DNA of 5,061 nucleotides from Gammaproteobacteria bacterium (GTDB lineage: Bacteria; Pseudomonadota; Gammaproteobacteria; Arenicellales; Poriferihabitantaceae): the NCBI GenBank assembly GCA_009839585.1, contig VXPI01000100.1:1-5061 (forward strand), written 5' to 3'. Of this stretch, positions 1 to 5,061 are shown piece after piece (position 1 is the stretch's first letter; every line of letters begins with the position of its first letter). The notes beneath the pieces are model-generated. The model was given only the letters and a program-made list of their open reading frames with translations, was not told where the DNA came from and did no database searches. Both the position numbers and the translations under genes were made by a program.

Positions 1-1
1 G

Positions 2-712
2 ATTAGGGTAAGGTCCGATTTGCTCAAAGATTTCTATCCTTTCGAACTGAGACAGTCCTCGCTGCATTACAGTTCATCTAGGCTAGACGGCAACAATGTC
101 TATGAAAGCCTGTTGCTGGTCTCACTGGCTGAGAAAAGGCAAGGTGCAGATTGGAAAAGTCTTGTGGATTCCTTTGAATTGCTGTCATCCTGGGCCATCA
201 AGGAGTTTTTCCAGTGCGGGAATGTATGGCAGACCGGCGCAGGATCGGCGTGCTCACTTGAGGATGTTATCGGACGAATACACGAAGTGACAGGAGAGCT
301 TGAATGGGCTCCCGACAAGAATTTCCCTAGCAGTGTAGTCAGTGTCAAGGACGCTGGCCTTGATTTCATCAGCCACAGAAATCTGATCGATCTGCGCAAG
401 GGTGGAGGAATTTTCTATTTTGGGCAAAGCGCTTGCGGAAATGACTGGCCCAGCAAAGTCAAAATCGATCTGCGCGAGAACCGTTACAAGAGATTCTTTC
501 GTGAACCTTATGCAAACCCCGTTAAGGTCTTCACGATTCCCTATCTACTGGCGAGCAGTCACGAGAAGATGCTGGAAGCGACTTCGGATCTTTGCGGCCT
601 TGTTTTTGACCGGTCAAGACTGACCAGCCTTCTTTGCGGCATGCTGGACGACAGTGATGTCAAGGAAGAAATCAGTAGAGTTTATACTCTGGCCGAAAAA
701 TGTAACCAGTAA
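2..712 (+). CDS. Putative restriction endonuclease-like protein (PD-(D/E)XK-type candidate), 5'-truncated
   Basis: The reading frame is open from the window edge to TAA at 710-712, so the gene almost certainly starts upstream. The TTG at 20 is probably an internal leucine codon. No family can be assigned with certainty. Numbered from that TTG, the C-terminal 230 residues contain KDAGLDF (110-116), a short hydrophobic strand IFYFGQ (131-136), then SACGNDW (137-143) and K146. A G-D followed by Q-x(3)-G-x(2)-W-x(2)-K resembles a group of PD-(D/E)XK-like proteins I recall near DNA methyltransferases, with D115, Q136 and K146 as candidate active-site residues; this is from memory, not alignment. 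The tail NPVKVFTIPYLL (166-177) fits the same pattern. It converges on a cytosine methyltransferase gene one base away, which supports a role as the cutting partner. It could instead be another nuclease or an accessory defence protein. The coding call is firm; the function is inferred. Confidence 0.6.
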   Translation: MRVRSDLLKDFYPFELRQSSLHYSSSRLDGNNVYESLLLVSLAEKRQGADWKSLVDSFELLSSWAIKEFFQCGNVWQTGAGSACSLEDVIGRIHEVTGELEWAPDKNFPSSVVSVKDAGLDFISHRNLIDLRKGGGIFYFGQSACGNDWPSKVKIDLRENRYKRFFREPYANPVKVFTIPYLLASSHEKMLEATSDLCGLVFDRSRLTSLLCGMLDDSDVKEEISRVYTLAEKCNQ

Positions 713-713
713 C

Positions 714-1649
714 CTACCAGATGTCCGGAATTGCATCGGCTACCGCCTTAAACAAGGGGGGTGGTACAGCATTGCCTACGACTTCGTAGCAACGGTTAAG
801 GGTCTTGTTTTTCGTGTCTGGGAATTCCATGTTCTCAAACCCTTGAAGTGCCGCCGCTTCCCGATAACTGAACCGTCTGGCTCTTCCCTTGTCCTTGAAC
901 CTCCAGACGTTATGGGCATGCTTGATCAGTTCGGGACTTGCTGGATGAAGCGGCATATGCCTAGGATTTGCAACAACGGTCTGCGACTGATCGTCCCAGC
1001 CTCTCCGTCGGTTCCGGGACAGGTAGTACCAGTGGAAATCAAAATCATAAAATTCTCCTTCTGGCCATTTTGGCATATGTCCGACAGCCTCCCGAATTGT
1101 CTTTTTCAAAATTCCTTCCTTACCATGGGTGGGCAAGGGAAACATGTATTCGATATCAATATTGCTTCGGATACCAACAATAAAGATTCGCTTCCTGTCC
1201 TGTGCAATACCGAAGTCGGAAGCATTAAGAACATCATGTTTTACCCGATATCCTCTGTTCTCAAAAACCCTGACCTGCTCCCTCAGGAGGTGAACAAAGT
1301 TTTTACGCATCATTCCAGAAACATTCTCGACGATGAACGCTTTAGGTGAAACTATCTTCAAGGCCCTGGCAAATTCAAGGTAGAGTCTATTAACCCGTCG
1401 GCTCGGATCTCTTGTCCCGCCCTGGCTGAATCCCTGGCATGGGTAGCATCCGATCAGCAACGGAGCAGAAGGAAATCTGGCTATTTCCTCAATAGCCCCT
1501 AAATGGAAATCAGTTTCCGGAAGGTTTGCCAAATATGTATCCTTAGCAAAACGCAAGATGTCATTCGCTAATATTACTTCGAATCCCGACTCGATTACAC
1601 CGATATCAGAACCGCCACAGCCTGTAAACAGAGAAACCACATCAACCAT
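714..1649 (-). CDS. DNA (cytosine-5)-methyltransferase of a type II restriction-modification module
   Basis: This 311-residue protein transfers a methyl group from S-adenosylmethionine to C5 of cytosine in a specific DNA site, protecting host DNA from a partner nuclease. All key motifs are present in order: I (FTGCGG, 8-13), IV with catalytic C71 (GCYPCQ, 67-72), VI (ENV, 108-110), VIII (QDRKR, 150-154), IX (REAAALQGF, 263-271) and X (GNAVPP, 292-297). The length is near that of single-domain enzymes such as M.HaeIII. The target-recognition stretch, YLSRNRRRGW (209-218) then TVVANPR (224-230) and PLHP (233-236), resembles the M.HaeIII region as I recall it, so a GGCC-related target is possible but unproven. 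ATG at 1649-1647 is preceded by AGG about nine bases away (TCAGGTTTTGAAAT). An in-frame TGA at 1655-1653 rules out a longer start. It converges on the putative nuclease. No clear promoter is visible upstream; readthrough from rho is possible. Confidence 0.95.
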   Translation of the reverse strand: MVDVVSLFTGCGGSDIGVIESGFEVILANDILRFAKDTYLANLPETDFHLGAIEEIARFPSAPLLIGCYPCQGFSQGGTRDPSRRVNRLYLEFARALKIVSPKAFIVENVSGMMRKNFVHLLREQVRVFENRGYRVKHDVLNASDFGIAQDRKRIFIVGIRSNIDIEYMFPLPTHGKEGILKKTIREAVGHMPKWPEGEFYDFDFHWYYLSRNRRRGWDDQSQTVVANPRHMPLHPASPELIKHAHNVWRFKDKGRARRFSYREAAALQGFENMEFPDTKNKTLNRCYEVVGNAVPPPLFKAVADAIPDIW

Positions 1650-1751
1650 ATTTCAAAACCTGATCATCCTGATTTTGATATCCAGAAGCCTGTGAAGGGT
1701 CTGTTTCTGCGACATAACCTGGCCTATGTATTGCTAGGCCGCTACTCCGGC

Positions 1752-2110
1752 AATAAGAGACTCGTCTATTTTAATGCCAGTATTCTTCATCCGGGCCGCT
1801 AGATTTCTCCGTAACGAATCAGGCTCAATTTCGTAAGAAACTGTTACGCAACCTGCACCGTCTTCCCAGCCTTGCTGTCAAGCTTGGAGAAGCAAAGATC
1901 GGTCATAACAATCCCTGGGCACAAGCAGGGAGGCCAGAAAGATCTTCTCAAGGGGATCGATCGCCCGGGGAACTGACAGATGACGGCTTCCCGCCCTCCC
2001 TTCGCCAGAAAGGGATCGACATGTGAATTGGGATCGATATTGCATCAATCTCCCTCAAGAAACAGGCCGACATCATTGTGCTTGTATCAAACGAAAACCC
2101 GCAAAATTCA
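1752..2110 (+). pseudogene. Degraded remnant of a NYN-domain (LabA/DUF88-like, PIN-fold) protein gene
   Basis: This looks like the decayed middle of a NYN-domain gene. NYN proteins are PIN-fold, metal-dependent RNases or predicted RNases. In the frame of position 1802, translation gives DFSVTNQAQFRKKLLRNLHR (1802-1861), then ELTDDGFPPSLRQKGIDM (1970-2023), a TGA stop at 2024-2026, then IGIDIASISLKKQADIIVLVS (2027-2089). I recall intact relatives with DFSxTxQAQFR, LTDDD, RQKGVDMRIGLDIASLAxKRQVD and IVLVSGDSDF in this order; AGA to TGA would explain the stop. The acidic GDSDF block is replaced by NENPQNS (2090-2110). An upstream stretch, NKRLVYFNASILHPGR (1752-1799), may match the preceding strand but lies in another frame, implying a frameshift near 1775-1800. 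The N-terminal D-G motif and about the last third of the domain are missing. The 3' side runs into the rho stop codon. Limits are approximate, and the match is from memory. Confidence 0.7.
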
Positions 2111-2139
2111 GTACAAGATTCATTCCTGCATGCAACCAA

Positions 2140-3402
2140 TTATCGGTTGATTGAACGAATAAACTCTTCGTTGGTTTTGGTTGCCTTTAGCTTGTCAATC
2201 AAGAATTCTACCGCCTGCAAATCATCCATGGGATGCAATAACTTGCGCAGCAACCAGATTCGCTGCAACTCTGCAGGATCGGTCAGCAACTCCTCACGGC
2301 GCGTGCCAGAGCGATTGATCACAATCGCCGGATAGACACGTTTTTCAGCAATGCGGCGGTCAAGATGAATTTCCATGTTGCCTGTCCCCTTGAACTCCTC
2401 ATAGATCACATCATCCATCTTTGATCCGGTATCAATGAGTGCAGTCGCCAATATCGTCAGACTGCCGCCCTCTTCAATATTCCGGGCTGCACCGAAAAAC
2501 CGCTTGGGTCGTTGCAGTGCATTCGCATCAACACCACCGGTCAACACCTTGCCCGATGCCGGAGCCACCGTGTTGTATGCACGGGCAAGACGGGTAATCG
2601 AATCGAGCAGAATCACCACATCCTTTTTGTGTTCAACCAGTCGCTTGGCTTTTTCTATCACCATCTCGGCCACTTGAACATGGCGTGATGCCGGCTCGTC
2701 AAAAGTCGAGGAAATCACTTCCCCTCGAACCGTTCGCTGCATGTCGGTGACTTCTTCCGGGCGTTCGTCAATCAACAGAACCATGACCACGGTTTCAGGG
2801 TGCAATGAGGTAATGGACTGGGCAATCTGCTGGAGCATTACGGTCTTCCCGGTCTTTGGCGCAGAAACCAAAAGTCCCCTTTGACCCTTGCCGATTGGGG
2901 CTATCAGATCAATGACCCGGCCTGCAAGATCCTCGGCAGAACCGTTCTCCCTCTCCAGACGCATCCGCTCATCGGGATGCAATGGCGTAAGGTTCTCAAA
3001 CAGAATTTTCTTTTTCGCGTCTTCAGGATGCTGAAAGTTGATCTCTTCAATCTTGAGCAACGCAAAATATCTTTCAGACTCCTTGGGAGGCCGAACTTGC
3101 CCGAAGACGGTATCCCCAGTCCGCAAGCCAAAACGCCGAATCTGGCTTGGTGACATATAGATGTCGTCAGGACCCGCCAAATAGGAGGAGGTAGCGGACC
3201 GTAGGAATCCGAAACCATCCTGGAGGATTTCGACTACACCGCCGCCAACGATTTTTTCCCCCCGCTTAGCCTGAGCCTTGAGTATTGCGAATATCTGGTC
3301 CTGCTTGCGCAAACGTCCAATATTTTCGATGTTGAGAGATTGTGAGATTTCGGCGATTTCGGTCGGTGATTTCGACTTTAATTCACTGATATTGATAGGC
3401 AT
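2140..3402 (-). CDS. rho: Transcription termination factor Rho
   Basis: Rho is a hexameric, RNA-dependent ATPase that loads on C-rich nascent RNA, moves 5' to 3', and releases RNA polymerase. The 420-residue protein aligns over its full length with E. coli Rho (419). It has an N-terminal RNA-binding domain with RNP1-like DGFGFLR (62-68) and YLAGPDDIY (74-82), Walker A APKTGKT (181-187), the DERPEEV block (212-218) with catalytic Glu E213, Walker B VVILLDS (262-268), Q-loop KVLTGG (285-290), R-loop RNIEEGG (308-313), and arginine finger R368 in NRSGTRRE. Nothing essential is missing. I chose ATG at 3402-3400 (MPINISELK) because it matches the E. coli start MNLTELK. A TTG four codons upstream (3414-3412) is the alternative. 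Neither has a visible Shine-Dalgarno sequence. It lies downstream of trxA on the same strand, separated by a long leader. No convincing terminator follows the TAA at 2142-2140. Confidence 0.98.
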   Translation of the reverse strand: MPINISELKSKSPTEIAEISQSLNIENIGRLRKQDQIFAILKAQAKRGEKIVGGGVVEILQDGFGFLRSATSSYLAGPDDIYMSPSQIRRFGLRTGDTVFGQVRPPKESERYFALLKIEEINFQHPEDAKKKILFENLTPLHPDERMRLERENGSAEDLAGRVIDLIAPIGKGQRGLLVSAPKTGKTVMLQQIAQSITSLHPETVVMVLLIDERPEEVTDMQRTVRGEVISSTFDEPASRHVQVAEMVIEKAKRLVEHKKDVVILLDSITRLARAYNTVAPASGKVLTGGVDANALQRPKRFFGAARNIEEGGSLTILATALIDTGSKMDDVIYEEFKGTGNMEIHLDRRIAEKRVYPAIVINRSGTRREELLTDPAELQRIWLLRKLLHPMDDLQAVEFLIDKLKATKTNEEFIRSINR

Positions 3403-3624
3403 AGTGAAGTACAAGATGGGGGAAGTGTGAAAGCCAGTTTACGATCTGGCCAGATATGCCAGAACCCCTGAAGGAAAGATCAGGGCTCTGCCGTCATTCA
3501 GGAAGACTACAACGGTTAATTTGAATATTACAGGAATTAGCGTTTGGGTTCAATGCCAACTTCGCATTCGTATGTGTGCAAATTCTACCTTATGCTGTTT
3601 TTTGTGGTCAGCCGGGGTCGCTGA
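3403..3624 (-). promoter_or_regulatory. rho mRNA leader with potential attenuation elements
   Basis: This is a stretch of about 220 bases between the predicted rho promoter and the rho ATG. It has no sizeable gene, only a possible short leader peptide. On the minus strand it contains a CCCTGA/TCAGGG hairpin (arms 3480-3485 and 3466-3471, 8-base loop), a perfect 12-base palindrome ATCTGGCCAGAT (3444-3455), and extra GCCAG/CTGGC copies at 3433-3437 and 3458-3462 that could pair in competing ways. The last 35 bases or so before the ATG are pyrimidine-rich and poor in G, as expected of a Rho loading site. E. coli rho is autoregulated by Rho-dependent termination in a leader of similar size. Similar control here is inferred, not shown. 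Confidence 0.45.
3537..3581 (-). CDS. Possible 14-residue rho leader peptide (TTG start)
   Basis: On the minus strand, TTG at 3581-3579 opens a short frame of 14 codons (MHTYECEVGIEPKR) ending at TAA 3539-3537. It is preceded by AAGG at 3591-3588 with a 6-base gap, the only well-spaced Shine-Dalgarno-like site noticed in the rho leader. It would start about 36 bases into the predicted rho transcript. A second mini-frame, ATG at 3567 encoding MRSWH, overlaps it in another frame without a clear ribosome site. E. coli has a 33-residue leader peptide, rhoL, in the same place that also begins MRS, but a match of three residues can be chance. The frame is too short for coding statistics, so this is a candidate only. 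Confidence 0.2.
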   Translation of the reverse strand: MHTYECEVGIEPKR

Positions 3625-3630
3625 ATGAAG

Positions 3631-3661
3631 ATTATAAACCAAAATCAGTCCAAGAGGTCAA
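3631..3661 (-). promoter_or_regulatory. Predicted sigma-70 promoter for rho
   Basis: On the minus strand, TTGACC (3661-3656) is followed by a perfect TATAAT (3636-3631) with a 19-base spacer. The spacer is slightly longer than the preferred 17, but both boxes are near consensus. It lies about 42 bases past the trxA stop codon and 230 bases before the rho ATG, so it would give rho its own transcript with a long leader. Transcription would start near 3624. The prediction is by eye. Confidence 0.55.
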
Positions 3662-3702
3662 CATCCAGGATTGACCGGAATGATCAGGAAATTCGGCATA
3701 CC

Positions 3703-4029
3703 CTAGATATGGCTATCGATGAAGCTGGAGAGCTGGGATTTTGAAACGGCTCCCACTTTCATCGCCTCAACCTTGCCCTCCTTGAATATCATCAAGGTCG
3801 GGATACTTCGAATATTATATTTCGGAGGGGTTCCGGGGTTCTCATCAATATTCAGTTTGGCAAACCGGACACGCTCATCATATTCAACAGCTAGCTCATC
3901 AATGATCGGCGCAATCATTTTGCAGGGTCCGCACCACTCTGCCCAATAGTCAACCAGAACCGGTATTTCTGAATTCAGTACATCCGCTTCAAAGGAAGAA
4001 TCGGTAACATGTAGGATTTTTTTCGACAT
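3703..4029 (-). CDS. trxA: Thioredoxin 1
   Basis: This small cytoplasmic dithiol-disulfide oxidoreductase reduces protein disulfides and supplies electrons to enzymes such as ribonucleotide reductase; thioredoxin reductase recharges it with NADPH. At 108 residues it has the standard single-domain length. The active site is WCGPCK (32-37), with the nucleophilic cysteine at C33 and the resolving cysteine at C36. The buried acidic D27 (VDYWAEW), the [15 protein letters not shown] block with cis-proline P77, and the C-terminal [10 protein letters not shown] are as in E. coli TrxA. There is no signal peptide. ATG at 4029-4027 gives the expected N-terminus ([13 protein letters not shown]), though no clear Shine-Dalgarno sequence precedes it. 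It is divergent from rhlB and upstream of rho, matching the E. coli order. No strong terminator is visible before the rho promoter, so some rho transcription may also come from trxA. Confidence 0.98.
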   Translation of the reverse strand: MSKKILHVTDSSFEADVLNSEIPVLVDYWAEWCGPCKMIAPIIDELAVEYDERVRFAKLNIDENPGTPPKYNIRSIPTLMIFKEGKVEAMKVGAVSKSQLSSFIDSHI

Positions 4030-4126
4030 TGGCTGATAAAATACTAATGATGATTGAATGAAAATCTAATACGCATACGCCGTACCCGGCAATGCTTTCA
4101 CATTTTACACCATATTCCATTTTCTA
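4030..4126. promoter_or_regulatory. Divergent trxA-rhlB intergenic region
   Basis: These 97 bases must contain the start signals for trxA (leftward) and rhlB (rightward). No promoter stands out. On the minus strand TTGCCG, 17 bases, then TTAGAT is a weak candidate for trxA. For rhlB only AT-rich sequence is seen near 4098-4120. An imperfect inverted repeat lies in the middle at 4073-4095: GCAT, AC, GCCG, loop TACC, CGGC, A, ATGC. It could be an operator or a short RNA hairpin. Neither gene has an obvious ribosome binding site here. Confidence 0.4.
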
Positions 4127-5061
4127 ATGAAGGAAAATTACCTGACTAACAAGAAATTTGGCGACTTTGAGTTGGACGAGAGCCTGAAGTCAGGACTGAA
4201 TGATGCAGGGTTTGAATTTTGCACTCCCATCCAGGCAGCTACCTTGCCCATTGCGCTGGAAGGCAAAGATGTTGCTGGTCAAGCCCAGACCGGCACCGGA
4301 AAAACCATTGCCTTCCTGCTTGCCTGCTCGGATTACCTGTTGCGCCAGCAGGTTGACCCTGATAGAAGAACCAGAGATGTGCTCGCCTTGATATTGGCTC
4401 CGACCCGGGAATTGGCTATCCAGATTCATCAGGATGCCGAAATTCTACTGAAACATACCGGCCTTCGAATCGGGTTGATTTATGGCGGCACAAAATACGA
4501 TTCTCAGAAAGCCCAGCTCGAAAGTGGCGTTGAACTTTTGATCGGCACACCCGGCAGACTGATTGACCTGTTCAATCAGAAGCTGTTCTCGCTTATGCGT
4601 GCCCAAGTGCTGGTCATTGATGAAGCCGACCGCATGTTCGACATGGGGTTCATTCAGGATATACGGTTCCTGATCAGACGCATGCCCCCGGCAGCAAACA
4701 GACTGAATCTCCTCTATTCAGCCACCTTGTCCTATCGAGTTATGGAACTCGCTTATGAGCATATGAACGACCCCTGTGAAATCAAGATGGACGATCAGGT
4801 TCAGGTAGCCAGCGGAATCCGGGAACAATGCTATTGCCCTGCGACTGAGGAGAAGCCATTACTGCTGATGAATATGCTCAAGCGGTTTGCACCAGCCCGA
4901 GCCTTGGTGTTTGCCAATACCCGGGTCACGGTAGACAAAATTTCCCGACTTTTTAAAAAGCACCGGATCCCCCATGGAATTCTGGCAGGGCATGTCTCCC
5001 AGATGAGTCGTGAAAAGGAGCTGGAGCGATTCAAGCAGGGTAAGACCCTGTCAATTATAAA
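4127..5061 (+). CDS. rhlB: DEAD-box ATP-dependent RNA helicase RhlB, 3'-truncated by the window
   Basis: RhlB unwinds structured RNA for degradation; in E. coli it binds RNase E in the RNA degradosome. The frame stays open from ATG 4127 to the window end, giving 311 of about 420 expected residues. Domain 1 is complete: the Q motif region with F11 and CTPIQ (32-36), motif I AQTGTGKT (53-60), Ia APTREL (91-96), GG (120-121), Ib TPGR (141-144), II DEAD (165-168) and III SAT (198-200). Domain 2 begins with ALVFANT (259-265); motifs V and VI and the basic tail that follows them in E. coli RhlB lie outside. FDMGFIQDIRFLIRRMPP and LSYRVMELA match E. coli RhlB rather than RhlE, SrmB or DeaD as I recall them. 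ATG 4127 gives MKENYLTNKKFGDF, aligned without gaps to MSKTHLTEQKFSDF of E. coli, although no Shine-Dalgarno sequence precedes it. The gene is divergent from trxA, as in E. coli. Confidence 0.95.
   Translation, partial: MKENYLTNKKFGDFELDESLKSGLNDAGFEFCTPIQAATLPIALEGKDVAGQAQTGTGKTIAFLLACSDYLLRQQVDPDRRTRDVLALILAPTRELAIQIHQDAEILLKHTGLRIGLIYGGTKYDSQKAQLESGVELLIGTPGRLIDLFNQKLFSLMRAQVLVIDEADRMFDMGFIQDIRFLIRRMPPAANRLNLLYSATLSYRVMELAYEHMNDPCEIKMDDQVQVASGIREQCYCPATEEKPLLLMNMLKRFAPARALVFANTRVTVDKISRLFKKHRIPHGILAGHVSQMSREKELERFKQGKTLSII

Noticed and set aside
654..1349. Long plus-strand frame (231 codons) overlapping the methyltransferase
   Set aside because: It is antisense to a gene with all canonical methyltransferase motifs, and its translation shows no recognisable domain. 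It is best explained as a shadow frame.
1912..1931. TCCCTG/CAGGGA hairpin as a rho terminator
   Set aside because: The stem is only six pairs, is not followed by a T-run on either strand, and lies over 200 bases past the rho stop.
1953..2037. Three copies of GGGATCGA (1953, 2012, 2030)
   Set aside because: The last two encode the repeated Gly-Ile-Asp of the NYN block and the spacing is irregular, so coding sequence explains most of it.
1948..2139. Minus-strand 63-codon frame just after rho
   Set aside because: It is antisense to the NYN remnant, which has a convincing chain of family blocks on the plus strand, and its own translation resembles nothing.
2078..2335. Plus-strand 85-codon frame starting with GTG
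   Set aside because: Its first codons are the tail of the NYN remnant frame and the rest is antisense to the rho 3' end. It is not a separate gene.
2904..3218. Minus-strand 104-codon frame inside rho
   Set aside because: It is out of frame within the rho coding sequence and has no domain features.
3670..3700. Weak CCGAAT/ATTCCGG hairpin after trxA as a terminator
   Set aside because: The stem needs a bulge and has no following T-tract, so it is not a convincing intrinsic terminator.
1..5061. CRISPR array, tRNA, rRNA or insertion sequence
   Set aside because: No regularly spaced repeats, no tRNA- or rRNA-like stretch, and no transposase or terminal inverted repeats were seen on reading through the window.

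Overview
The window reads as a gammaproteobacterial chromosome of moderate GC (composition not computed). The right two thirds carries rhlB, trxA and rho in the arrangement known from Escherichia coli: rhlB points right, and trxA then rho point left from the same divergent spacer. All three proteins align closely with the E. coli proteins as I remember them. The genus cannot be told from this window.

Layout from left to right. Positions 2-712 (+) hold the 3' part of an unclassified gene that looks like a PD-(D/E)XK-type nuclease, probably a restriction endonuclease; its 5' end lies outside the window. It converges on a complete cytosine-C5 DNA methyltransferase gene (714-1649, -), with one base between the two stop codons. 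Together they look like a compact restriction-modification (RM) module. Positions 1650-2139 hold no intact gene, but most of this stretch is a decayed plus-strand remnant of a NYN-domain (PIN-like ribonuclease) gene. It has an in-frame stop, a frameshift and lost ends. Rho follows (2140-3402, -), then a roughly 300-base rho leader with a good promoter, a possible leader peptide and competing hairpins. TrxA (3703-4029, -) comes next, then a 97-base divergent spacer, and rhlB (4127 to beyond the window end, +).

The right part is housekeeping: RhlB is the RNA helicase of the degradosome, TrxA is the thiol-disulfide reductant, and Rho is the transcription termination helicase. The left part is accessory. 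The RM module lies directly against the remains of a degraded gene just downstream of rho, which suggests that the rho 3' flank is a site of gene turnover. The points most worth checking are the identity of the nuclease partner, the specificity of the methyltransferase, the NYN remnant, and the control elements in the rho leader.
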